NCBI GenBank assembly: GCA_016793525.1
Contig: JAEUJT010000061.1
Span: forward strand, 1-5,826
From: Archangium sp.
Lineage (GTDB): Bacteria; Myxococcota; Myxococcia; Myxococcales; Myxococcaceae
Length of the DNA stretch: 5,826 bases
Reading direction: 5' to 3'
In this document: one piece after another, positions 1 to 5,826 of the stretch
How the letters are laid out: the number at the start of each line of letters is the position of its first letter
Position numbering within the stretch: position 1 is the first letter of the stretch
Notes under the pieces: model-generated
Seen by the model: the letters and a program-made list of their open reading frames with translations, nothing else
The model's database searches: none
What the model was told of the DNA's origin: nothing
Translations under genes and position numbers: made by a program

Positions 1-125
1 TGCCGGGCTCTCCGACGCTTGCGGCGCCGATGCTGGTTTCGACGCGGGTGCCCAGCTCGACCCAGGGCTTTTGACCACCTCCCTCACGCCCTGACGCTTC
101 GTGGTACCCTCGAGCGCGGTGACCC
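1..125. other. Left edge: probable remnant of a neighbouring gene plus the regulator's upstream region
   Basis: The first ~74 bases have codon-like composition. On the plus strand, frame 3 reads PGSPTLAAPMLVSTRVPSS and then TQGF before a TGA at 72-74; its third positions are mostly G or C, and this pattern stops right at the TGA. That suggests the 3' end of an upstream plus-strand gene, about 50 bases before the regulator start. The complementary minus frame is also open to the window edge (reading KPWVELGTRVETSIGAASV), but it has no start codon where the coding signal begins, so I favour the plus-strand tail. A TTGACC at 71-76 resembles a -35 element for the regulator, without a convincing -10 at normal distance. 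No terminator hairpin is visible. Confidence 0.3.
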
Positions 126-599
126 ATGCAGCACGCGCTCCAGATCTCCAGAAAGATCGAATACGGCACGCGAGCCATGGCCTACATGGCGTCGCTCCCT
201 GAGGGCATGGCGACGTCGTTCCGCGAGATCGCCCGGAAGATGGACGTGCCCGGGGCGTTTCTGGCGAAGATCCTCAAGACGCTGGTGACCGCCGAGCTGG
301 TGAAGTCGACCCGCGGCGCCCACGGCGGCTACAGCCTGGCCCGGCCGGCGCAGCGCATCACGTTCCTCGACATCATCGAGGCCGTCGAGGGCTCGGTCGG
401 CGTCAACGTGTGCACCTCGAGCGACGCCGGCCCGTGCCAGTTCACCGGCATGTGCACGCTGCACCAGGTGTGGCGGCAGGGGCAGGCGCAGATGCTCGAC
501 GTCTACCGCTCCACCACGCTCGACCGGCTGGCGATGCGCAGCTTGAAGCACGAATCGCCGGTGCTCACCGCTCGGCGCTCGGGCGACGAGCCGAGCTGA
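126..599 (+). CDS. Rrf2/IscR-family transcriptional regulator with probable Fe-S ligands
   Basis: A 157-residue cytoplasmic DNA-binding protein, the usual Rrf2-family length. Residues 7-60 form the winged helix-turn-helix, beginning IS-R-K-IEYGTRAM and continuing SFREIARKMDVPGAFLAKIL. The wing follows as RGAHGGYSL (63-71), a family hallmark. The C-terminal half has C96, C104, C110 and H113. In IscR the [2Fe-2S] cluster is held by three Cys and a His that lies three residues after the last Cys. The Cys-x2-His part is conserved here, but the first spacing is seven residues instead of five. I infer a redox, iron or nitric-oxide responsive regulator that probably binds as a dimer; the targets are unknown and no Fe-S assembly gene is in the window. 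The start is chosen because the family normally begins a few residues before the IS-x-x-x-EYG block; only a weak GGTGA lies just upstream. The last 35 bases overlap the 3' end of the opposing membrane-protein gene. Confidence 0.92.
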   Translation: MQHALQISRKIEYGTRAMAYMASLPEGMATSFREIARKMDVPGAFLAKILKTLVTAELVKSTRGAHGGYSLARPAQRITFLDIIEAVEGSVGVNVCTSSDAGPCQFTGMCTLHQVWRQGQAQMLDVYRSTTLDRLAMRSLKHESPVLTARRSGDEPS

Positions 600-2760
600 A
601 GCCGACCGCGAGCCAGGCGCCGAGCACCAACGCGATCGCCAACGCGCTGAGCCCCACCGCGTGCCGCACCGAGTCGCCGGTCGCCAGCGCCGACGCATTC
701 GTGCCCGCAGCGAACGCCAGGCAGAGCAGCGCCACCCCGCGCCGATCGACGGCCGCCAGGCTGAGCGGAATCAGCACGACGAGGTAGTAGCCAGCCAGGT
801 TGAAGAACACCGGCGCCAACCCGCACGCCAGCGCCGCGCCGAGCCACGCCGGTGCTTCACTCCGCTGAATCGCCCAGGCCAGCGCGAGCGCCGCCGCGCA
901 CTGAAACAGCAGCAGCACGACATTCGCCGCCATCGGCAGGTCGAGCTCGAAGTGCCGGTTGATCACCAGGCTGGACAGCGGGGCGCCCTCGTCGTCGACC
1001 GGCCTGTCGTGGCCCGCCAGCGCCCAAGCCACCGCCGGCGCACCCGAGGTGTTGGCGCTCCGCAGGCGCGAGTGCTTCGACATGTTGGCGGCGAAGGCGC
1101 GCCAGCTTCGCAGCGGGTCGACCGCCGCTTCACCGGCGTAGACGTCGTTGAACCCGTCGACCCACGCCTCCACCAGCGCGGCGCGGGGCGCACCGGGAGG
1201 CGCGTGCACGGTGAGGTGCGTTGCGCCCTCCAGCCCCACGGTGAGCGCCCCCGCTGCCTCGGTCGTTCCCGAGAGGACCAGCGCGCCCCCAGCGCCCTGC
1301 TCGGCGCGGAGCCCTGGCGGCAGAGCGCTCGCCACTACGATCGGCGTCGAGAGCCACGACACGTCGTTCGCGCCCAGCGGTCGCCGCTCGATCTGCACCG
1401 CGGTCGTGGCCCCGTCGCTGGTGGCTCGAGCGAGGTACGAAGAGGCCGGCTGACCGGAGGGCAGGGCGATGAGCGTCAGGCCTGTCACCACGACACCCCA
1501 CGCGACGAAGCCGAGCCCGAACCGCGCCGCGAGCGGGTCGTGCTGCCGCCGCCGCGCCGCCGCCAGCGCCACGAGCAGCGGGCCCAGCACCACCAACACC
1601 GGGAACAGCCGCAGCTGCGTGGCGAAGGCCAGCGCTCCGCCCGCGGTCAGCCCGCGGCCCCGCTTGAGCAGGCAGACGCTCGCCACCAGCCAGAAGAGCC
1701 AGTCCTGGCGGAGGAGGGCGCCTCCCGTCCACGAGAAGCGGCCGGGGTCGATGCAGCCCAACATGAGCGCCGCGATCGTCAGCCCGCGCAGGCCAAAGGC
1801 CCACCCGACGGCGCCGAACATGGCCAGCAGCAACAGCAGATCGATACCCACCAGCGCGTTGAGGTACGGGGCGCCGAAGGTGCGGGGGTCTCGAATCGCG
1901 GGCGCACCTCGGAGCGCCAACCCCTCGGCGTACCGTTTGAGCGTCGCGCCGTCACCAGCCTTGGCGGCCGCCACGGCCTCGGCGGTGCTCGGGTACTCCG
2001 CGCCGGTGCGTGGGTGCTTCCAGGCAGGGAAGGTGGGCGCCAGGTACGGGTCGAGCCGCTCCACCAGGGGCGGGAGCGCGCGGCCGAGCAGCATCCACGC
2101 CGGCGTACCGTTGAAGCCGTGATCGTGCAGCAGGGTGTTCCACTCGGTTTCGGTCATCCACGAGCGGAAGAGCCGCACGTCGTCTGAGAAGAGCCGCCAC
2201 CGCTCCACGCTGAAATACCTCCGACAGCGCTCATCGGGCCGCGAGAGGAGCAGGGTGGTGCGAATGAAGTCGCCGCTCTCGAGATCGGTGACGCCGTGGC
2301 GCTCCACCTGCGCGCGGCGGCCCGACTCGGCAAGCGCGACCTCGCTGCACTCGTAGAGGCGCGTGTAGCCGAGCTCGTCGAAGTACCTGGCGCCGAGCAG
2401 GTAGTGGAAGACGTCGTGTACGTGCACGAACGCGCCGAAGTGGAAATGGCCGAAGTTCGTGTAGGCCAAGGCCCCGGCCAGCGTCAGCGCCACGTACACG
2501 GGAGCGGCCTGGCGTCTCGAGGGGGGCCGGCCGCGGCGGGTGGCCCACCACTCGAGCGCTCCGATGGCGAGCGCCAGCGACGCCAGCCCGAGCGTGGCCC
2601 ACGACGCCGAGCGCATCGGCTCGAGGCCCCAGGGCCCGTGGTTGACGAACAGTGTGGCCATGCCGACGGCGTACGAGAGCACCCCCGCGCCAAGGGCCGC
2701 GCCCACCCAGGGGAAGCCTTCAGGCACCGCGTCGGGAGGAGGAGAGGGCACGTCAGACAC
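565..2760 (-). CDS. Polytopic membrane protein, GT-C/GT87-like, possible lipid-linked-sugar glycosyltransferase
   Basis: A 731-residue integral membrane protein with about a dozen hydrophobic segments. Approximate positions are 17-39, 52-72, 86-104, 301-322, 324-338, 350-366, 384-403, 413-434, 608-631, 637-668, 673-692 and 698-720. Large soluble loops lie at ~105-300 and ~435-607. The first loop opens with HVHDVFHYLLGARYFDELGY followed by TRLYE; an acidic residue here (D116) followed by an aromatic 'Y..GARYF...G...LYE' pattern is what GT-C enzymes such as GT87 show after their first membrane helices. QLRLFPVLVVLGPLL (382-396) and NLAGYYLVVLIPLS (654-667) also fit that fold. Such enzymes move a sugar from a polyprenyl carrier at the outer face of the inner membrane; donor and acceptor here are unknown. 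The second loop contains an Ig-like motif (see findings). The start is GTG at 2760, with an in-frame TAG upstream at 2857-2859; a GTG at codon 4 is the alternative, and neither has a clear Shine-Dalgarno. It lies 107 bases after the cysteine-rich lipoprotein gene and may be the last gene of that operon. Confidence 0.75.
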   Translation of the reverse strand: MSDVPSPPPDAVPEGFPWVGAALGAGVLSYAVGMATLFVNHGPWGLEPMRSASWATLGLASLALAIGALEWWATRRGRPPSRRQAAPVYVALTLAGALAYTNFGHFHFGAFVHVHDVFHYLLGARYFDELGYTRLYECSEVALAESGRRAQVERHGVTDLESGDFIRTTLLLSRPDERCRRYFSVERWRLFSDDVRLFRSWMTETEWNTLLHDHGFNGTPAWMLLGRALPPLVERLDPYLAPTFPAWKHPRTGAEYPSTAEAVAAAKAGDGATLKRYAEGLALRGAPAIRDPRTFGAPYLNALVGIDLLLLLAMFGAVGWAFGLRGLTIAALMLGCIDPGRFSWTGGALLRQDWLFWLVASVCLLKRGRGLTAGGALAFATQLRLFPVLVVLGPLLVALAAARRRQHDPLAARFGLGFVAWGVVVTGLTLIALPSGQPASSYLARATSDGATTAVQIERRPLGANDVSWLSTPIVVASALPPGLRAEQGAGGALVLSGTTEAAGALTVGLEGATHLTVHAPPGAPRAALVEAWVDGFNDVYAGEAAVDPLRSWRAFAANMSKHSRLRSANTSGAPAVAWALAGHDRPVDDEGAPLSSLVINRHFELDLPMAANVVLLLFQCAAALALAWAIQRSEAPAWLGAALACGLAPVFFNLAGYYLVVLIPLSLAAVDRRGVALLCLAFAAGTNASALATGDSVRHAVGLSALAIALVLGAWLAVGFSSARRPSAER

Positions 2761-2867
2761 GCGAGAAGCCGCAGCCGCTGGAGGCGAGGTCGCACCGTGG
2801 GAGGCCGGGATGTACGCCCAGAAACGTGGTCTCGTCGTGGCCCATGGCGGGTGAGGCTAGCGCGGCA

Positions 2868-3413
2868 CTACCGGAAGCGCGCCTCGACACCTGAGGTCTC
2901 GAAGGGCACCTTCACCGGAAAGGCTTGGCACTCCAGCGCGCCGAGCGTGGTGGGGTTCTGGAGCGAGCGAGAGACGCACACCCGCGCGGTGATGGTTTGC
3001 GGCGGCAGCGGCTCCCGTAGCGCGCACGCAGCAGTGTTCGTCGGGCAGGTCGACTCCATGCTGTACGCACGCCCGTCGAAGCGTCGCTCGGTCAACAGCA
3101 CCTCTCCGGCCTGTGTCTCGCGCCGAAACGGGAAGTTCTCACCGACGGCCGGGCTCGGGCAGTGGTGGCAGCCATTGCCGAGGTCGAATGACAGCGCTCT
3201 GCCGTCGGCGTCGAGCAGCGACACAAACGAGTCGGAGTCGACGTACACCGAACCGTCGCGGGGGCAGAGGGTCGCCACCAGCAGAAACGCCTCGCCTGGC
3301 TCGCCGAACGTGATCGCCGACGGGCAGCCGTCACCCCCATCGACGCCGCTGATGGTCGTCAGACACCCGCACAGCGAGCTGACGACCACGCCCAGTGAAA
3401 GCGAGCGATGCAC
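2868..3413 (-). CDS. Small cysteine-rich lipoprotein, family not recognised
   Basis: 181 residues. The N-terminus MHRSLSLGVVVSSLCGC is a short lipoprotein signal peptide: one basic residue, a hydrophobic core and the lipobox L14-C15-G16-C17. C17 would be the lipidated residue and is followed by Leu, which suits release to the outer membrane by the E. coli sorting rule. The mature part holds eight further cysteines (C30, C50, C82, C85, C123, C130, C146, C162), an even number that could form four disulfides. C82-HH-C85 sits in a GNGCHHCPSP stretch. The rest reads as beta-rich, ending without any membrane anchor. The start is GTG; the preceding in-frame codon pair is GCC and then the TAG stop of the upstream lipoprotein gene. 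With no Shine-Dalgarno visible, translation probably depends on termination-reinitiation from that gene. The function is unknown; an accessory or partner of the larger lipoprotein is a guess from position only. Confidence 0.82.
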   Translation of the reverse strand: MHRSLSLGVVVSSLCGCLTTISGVDGGDGCPSAITFGEPGEAFLLVATLCPRDGSVYVDSDSFVSLLDADGRALSFDLGNGCHHCPSPAVGENFPFRRETQAGEVLLTERRFDGRAYSMESTCPTNTAACALREPLPPQTITARVCVSRSLQNPTTLGALECQAFPVKVPFETSGVEARFR

Positions 3414-3416
3414 GGC

Positions 3417-5411
3417 CTACGGCAGCACGTTGACGTTGATCGACGAGACGTTGCCCGATTGCTGGTTCCGGTCGTCGAACACCACCAGCGCCACGCGGAA
3501 CAGGCCCGTCACCCCGGCGGGAATCGTCAGCTCAGTGGTGGGGGTGGTGATCTGCATGTCGTGGTTGGCGAGGTCAGCGGTCGTGACGCCGGCCGGCAGC
3601 GGAGGCAGCAGCGAGAACTTGTACTTCGTCGCCGCGCGCTTCTGCCCGGGCATGTTCGGCACCGGGTCGTAGCTGGTGATGCCTGAGAGGGTGATCTTCT
3701 TCGGGTTCCCGCTGATGTTGGCCAGGGTGGTGGTCATCGACGGCGTGGCGCCCATGGCGCAATTCGCGTCATTCACCAACTGGGCGGGGGTGCAGCCGCG
3801 AATCTCGGCCACCGGCACCTCGTCGAGCGGCGACTGGGAGATCAGCTGCAGCAGCTTGTACTGCGGCGGGCCGTAGTCGGAGTCGTTGGTGCGCACGTGC
3901 AGCGTGCTGATCTGCATGCCACCCGAGGCCGGCCGGCGGTAGAGGATCTGCACCTCGGCCTCTTGACCAGCGGCGATCTGGGTGTTGGCCGCCAGCGGCG
4001 GGTCGATGATCGAGAAGAACGGGTTCGAATCGACGCGCACCTCGTTCACGATCAGTGTGCCGCACCCAGTGCCGTTCTTGATCTTGATCGTCTGCGCTGA
4101 CTCTTCGGTCGCCGGGTTGTTGAAGTTCAACGTGTCGAGGGGGTCGGTCGACAGGCACGGCTTGGTGCCGCCGAAGACGTTCAACGTCACGCTGCCCGCG
4201 GAGGTGACGCCGTCGGCCAGCGTCGCCTTCACCTCAATCTGATCCGACACGTAGGTCGGCATGTCGGTGTGCAGCACCTCGAGGGTGGCGCTCGCGTTGG
4301 GGGCCAGCGTCATGCCGGCGATCGACGTCATGATGCGAAAGCGCGTGCCCACGCCGTTGGTCTGGCTGCCGGTCGAGGCAAAGGTGTGCGACGCGATCTT
4401 GATCGGCGTGCTGCCGTCATTGGTGAGGCGGAACTGAGACTTGTCGGCCGTCTTCGACGAGTAGCCGCAGCGATCGTTCGGGTTGCTGAAGTCGCACAGC
4501 GAGGGCACCGCGTAGATCGACGGCTTCACCGCGTTGCCGGTGAGGCTCACCCGCGCCGGCTGCGACAGGCCGTCGCCGAACCGCGGGTCGTTGGAGAGGA
4601 TGACCAGCTCGGCCGATCGGTCGATGTCGCCACTGCCGTCGTCGGTCGGAGAGAAGGCGATGGTGACCGTGATCTCCTGAGTGCCATCGGCCGCGCTCAG
4701 CAGCAGCGGCGAGGTGGCGGAGGGCAGGGTGGCCGGCTCCACGATGCGGTAGCCCTGCGAGTCACCGCGGCGCGACTCGATGGCCAGGCTCGTGATCTTC
4801 AGCGCGGGGCAGCCGGTGTTGCGAATCTTGATCTGCCGCGTCTCGGTCTTGTCGAACAGCGTGTCAGGAAATTCCGCGGTGCAGTCGAACACCGGGCTCC
4901 CGTCAGCGCACACGTTAAACCCGGTGCCGGTCGACTTCTGCGGCCCGGTCTCGATCGACGGCTGCGCGGGCAGGTTCTTGCCTTCGCCGATCAGCGTCAC
5001 CTTCACATCGTCGGTGCCGTCGAACTCGTCGCTGATGGTCAGCTCGCCCTTCAGGTCGCCGCGCTTCGAGGGGGAGAAGGCGATGGAGATCTCTTCCGTC
5101 GCGCTCCCGGCGATGGCCGTCGGTGGCGTGCCGGAGACGCTGAAGGCCGCCGCGTCTTGGCCGCCGATGGTCAGCTTCAGGCCGCCCGGGGTTCGCGAGG
5201 CGTTGGTGATGCTGATCTTCTGCGTGTCGGGGAACACGTCGCGCACCGTCATGTTGCTCTCGTCTTTCGTCGGACAGGCGGAGAACGAAACGGCCACTGG
5301 GTCGGCTTGGTACTCGGGTCGAAGCGACGCCGTCGGACCGGGCTTGCACGCACAGCCCGAAACACTCGCCACGAACACCACCACACCGCACAACGAAACG
5401 AAGGTCTTCAC
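3417..5411 (-). CDS. Lipoprotein with tandem ASH/choice-of-anchor-D domains and a C-terminal PKD-like domain
   Basis: 664 residues when started at GTG 5411. I chose this start because GGAG at 5420-5423 lies 8 bases upstream and because it gives a clean signal peptide, MKTFVSLCGVVVFVASVSGC (numbered with initiator Met). The lipobox is V17-S18-G19-C20. An upstream in-frame GTG at 5501 would extend into the divergent gene and bury the signal. The mature protein is a string of beta-sandwich domains. ASH-like repeats lie at ~33-144 (IAFSP, then VTLIGEG), ~178-295 (IAFSP, SNDP at 273-276, VSLTGNA), a diverged ~305-413, and ~425-530 (TNDSD near 508-512). Residues ~533-664 resemble a PKD-like domain (SYDPVP, YKFSLLPPLP, FRVALVVFDD). 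These folds usually serve binding or spacing at the cell surface; no catalytic motif is seen. It is the first gene of a likely operon with the next lipoprotein. The ligand and exact role are unknown. Confidence 0.88.
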   Translation of the reverse strand: MKTFVSLCGVVVFVASVSGCACKPGPTASLRPEYQADPVAVSFSACPTKDESNMTVRDVFPDTQKISITNASRTPGGLKLTIGGQDAAAFSVSGTPPTAIAGSATEEISIAFSPSKRGDLKGELTISDEFDGTDDVKVTLIGEGKNLPAQPSIETGPQKSTGTGFNVCADGSPVFDCTAEFPDTLFDKTETRQIKIRNTGCPALKITSLAIESRRGDSQGYRIVEPATLPSATSPLLLSAADGTQEITVTIAFSPTDDGSGDIDRSAELVILSNDPRFGDGLSQPARVSLTGNAVKPSIYAVPSLCDFSNPNDRCGYSSKTADKSQFRLTNDGSTPIKIASHTFASTGSQTNGVGTRFRIMTSIAGMTLAPNASATLEVLHTDMPTYVSDQIEVKATLADGVTSAGSVTLNVFGGTKPCLSTDPLDTLNFNNPATEESAQTIKIKNGTGCGTLIVNEVRVDSNPFFSIIDPPLAANTQIAAGQEAEVQILYRRPASGGMQISTLHVRTNDSDYGPPQYKLLQLISQSPLDEVPVAEIRGCTPAQLVNDANCAMGATPSMTTTLANISGNPKKITLSGITSYDPVPNMPGQKRAATKYKFSLLPPLPAGVTTADLANHDMQITTPTTELTIPAGVTGLFRVALVVFDDRNQQSGNVSSINVNVLP

Positions 5412-5419
5412 GAATGAAA

Positions 5420-5423
5420 CTCC
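5420..5423 (-). promoter_or_regulatory. Shine-Dalgarno GGAG for the ASH-repeat lipoprotein
   Basis: On the minus strand TTGGAG is followed by eight bases and then GTG AAG ACC at 5411. The spacing is ideal, and it decides the start of the 664-residue lipoprotein against the upstream in-frame GTG at 5501. Confidence 0.65.
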
Positions 5424-5447
5424 AAGTGAATCGGCCGAAGGTTCGTG

Positions 5448-5476
5448 TGTATACCGCCCACCCTCATGGCGACCAA
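5448..5476 (-). promoter_or_regulatory. Candidate sigma70-type promoter for the lipoprotein operon
   Basis: Read on the minus strand, TTGGTC (5476-5471) and TATACA (5453-5448) are separated by exactly 17 bases. The -10 matches four of six consensus positions and the -35 three of six. It lies in the only AT-richer stretch between the divergent genes and would start transcription near 5441. That leaves a ~30-base leader containing the GGAG. The -35 lies inside the first codons of the divergent deoxyhypusine-synthase-like gene. This is a motif reading only. Confidence 0.4.
5450..5455 (+). promoter_or_regulatory. Candidate -10 (TATACC) for the deoxyhypusine-synthase-like gene
   Basis: The palindromic GTATAC at 5449-5454 provides a -10-like TATACC on the plus strand as well. 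No good -35 is seen 16-18 bases upstream. If used, the transcript would begin around 5461-5463, only a few bases before the ATG at 5466, giving a leaderless or nearly leaderless mRNA. This agrees with the lack of a Shine-Dalgarno but is weak evidence. Confidence 0.22.
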
Positions 5477-5826
5477 GACCCAGAACAAACTCCGTCACCA
5501 CTACGATGCCGCGCGCCGGGTGAACCCCAAGGGCATCACCGGCAAAGAGTCACCAGTCGAGCTGCTCACCCACGCCTTCGGCGCCTACGTCGGCCGGCAA
5601 GAACGCACCGCGTTCGAGCTGATGCGGCGCTCGCTCGAGGAGAACGCCTCGATTTTCCTGACGCTTTCGGGGGCGATGACCCCGGCCGGCCTGCACCAGA
5701 GCTGCCTCATTCCCCTGGTGGAGTCGGGCGCGATCTCGGCCATCACCACCACCGGCGCGAACCTGTACCACGACGCCCACCGGATCATTGGGCACGGCAT
5801 TCGGGAGATCAACCCCAACGCCGGAG
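5466..5826 (+). CDS. Deoxyhypusine-synthase-family protein (5' part only)
   Basis: An open frame from ATG 5466 to the window end gives 120 codons plus one base; the gene continues to the right. The N-terminal region (PVELLTHAFGAYVGRQERTA, 30-49) leads into IFLTLSGAMTPAGL (63-76), a following SGAISAITTTGANL (87-100) and YHD. The 'LSGAMTPAGL' and 'TTGANLYHD' blocks match the NAD-binding Rossmann core of the deoxyhypusine synthase family. In eukaryotes and archaea this enzyme transfers an aminobutyl group from spermidine to a lysine of eIF5A/aIF5A. Bacteria lack that substrate; bacterial homologues are thought to act in polyamine synthesis, for example making homospermidine. The catalytic lysine lies in the missing C-terminal half, so activity cannot be judged. 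No Shine-Dalgarno lies at normal distance from the ATG. A GTG at 5445 in frame is an alternative start but is less likely. The gene is divergent from the lipoprotein operon with only 54 bases between starts. Confidence 0.85.
   Translation, partial: MATKTQNKLRHHYDAARRVNPKGITGKESPVELLTHAFGAYVGRQERTAFELMRRSLEENASIFLTLSGAMTPAGLHQSCLIPLVESGAISAITTTGANLYHDAHRIIGHGIREINPNAG

Noticed and set aside
2..94. Plus-strand frame 2 at the left edge, containing an ADAGFDAGA stretch like myxobacterial Asp-Ala-Gly linkers
   Set aside because: Its third codon positions are less GC-rich than those of frame 3, and such linkers are usually N-terminal rather than just before a stop.
661..2187. 508-codon plus-strand open frame opposite the membrane-protein gene
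   Set aside because: Its product is a low-complexity Arg/Gln/Glu-rich chain with no domain pattern, typical of antisense frames in GC-rich DNA; the minus frame has convincing membrane helices and family motifs.
2753..2845. 30-codon minus-strand ORF in the 107-base gap, overlapping the start of the membrane-protein gene by 8 bases
   Set aside because: The overlap GTGTCTGA is suggestive of coupling, but the ORF has no Shine-Dalgarno, no recognisable product and is short enough to occur by chance.
2296..3672. 458-codon plus-strand open frame spanning three minus-strand genes
   Set aside because: It crosses the ends of two lipoprotein genes and the membrane gene, and its product has no recognisable domain; the opposite frames have signal peptides and domain motifs.
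4269..5417. 382-codon plus-strand open frame opposite the ASH lipoprotein gene
   Set aside because: Arg/Gly/Val-rich shadow product without domain features; the minus frame shows ASH motifs and a lipobox.
5412..5501. N-terminal extension of the ASH lipoprotein to GTG 5501
   Set aside because: It would put 30 hydrophilic residues before the lipoprotein signal and overlap the divergent gene; GTG 5411 has a well-placed GGAG.
5550..5818. Minus-strand frames opposite the deoxyhypusine-synthase-like gene
   Set aside because: The plus frame from 5466 has clear family motifs; the minus products have none.

Overview
The window is uniformly GC-rich with strongly G/C third codon positions. It carries secreted lipoproteins built from tandem ASH/choice-of-anchor-D beta domains with a PKD-like C-terminus, a style common in Myxococcota (myxobacteria) and related delta-proteobacterial lineages. 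That makes a myxobacterial chromosome the best guess, by inference from gene style and composition rather than from a marker gene.

Layout, left to right. Positions 1-125 hold an unresolved edge, probably the tail of a neighbouring gene. A plus-strand Rrf2/IscR-type regulator lies at 126-599, with Cys/Cys/Cys/His residues that look like iron-sulfur ligands. Three minus-strand genes follow, read from right to left: a 664-residue ASH-repeat lipoprotein (5411 to 3417), a small cysteine-rich lipoprotein (3413 to 2868) and a 731-residue polytopic membrane protein (2760 to 565). The last resembles GT-C/GT87-type glycosyltransferases. Its 3' end overlaps the regulator tail to tail by 35 bases. At the right edge a plus-strand gene starts at 5466 and runs off the window; it encodes the N-terminus of a deoxyhypusine-synthase-family protein.

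The two lipoprotein genes are almost certainly co-transcribed: only one codon separates the stop of the first from the GTG start of the second, in the same reading frame. The membrane protein follows after a 107-base gap and could be in the same operon. All three products are predicted to be exported or membrane-bound, so the unit could build or decorate something at the cell surface, but no sequence feature gives the substrate. The right-hand gene is divergent from this unit across a 54-base gap with a palindromic GTATAC core that could serve as -10 on both strands.

The most unusual points are: an Ig-like (He_PIG-type) motif inside a periplasmic loop of the GT-C-like protein; the same-frame TAG-GCC-GTG junction of the two lipoproteins; the C-x7-C-x5-C-x2-H ligand spacing in the Rrf2 protein; and a possibly leaderless deoxyhypusine-synthase-like gene. 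No RNA gene, CRISPR array, insertion sequence or prophage gene was seen.
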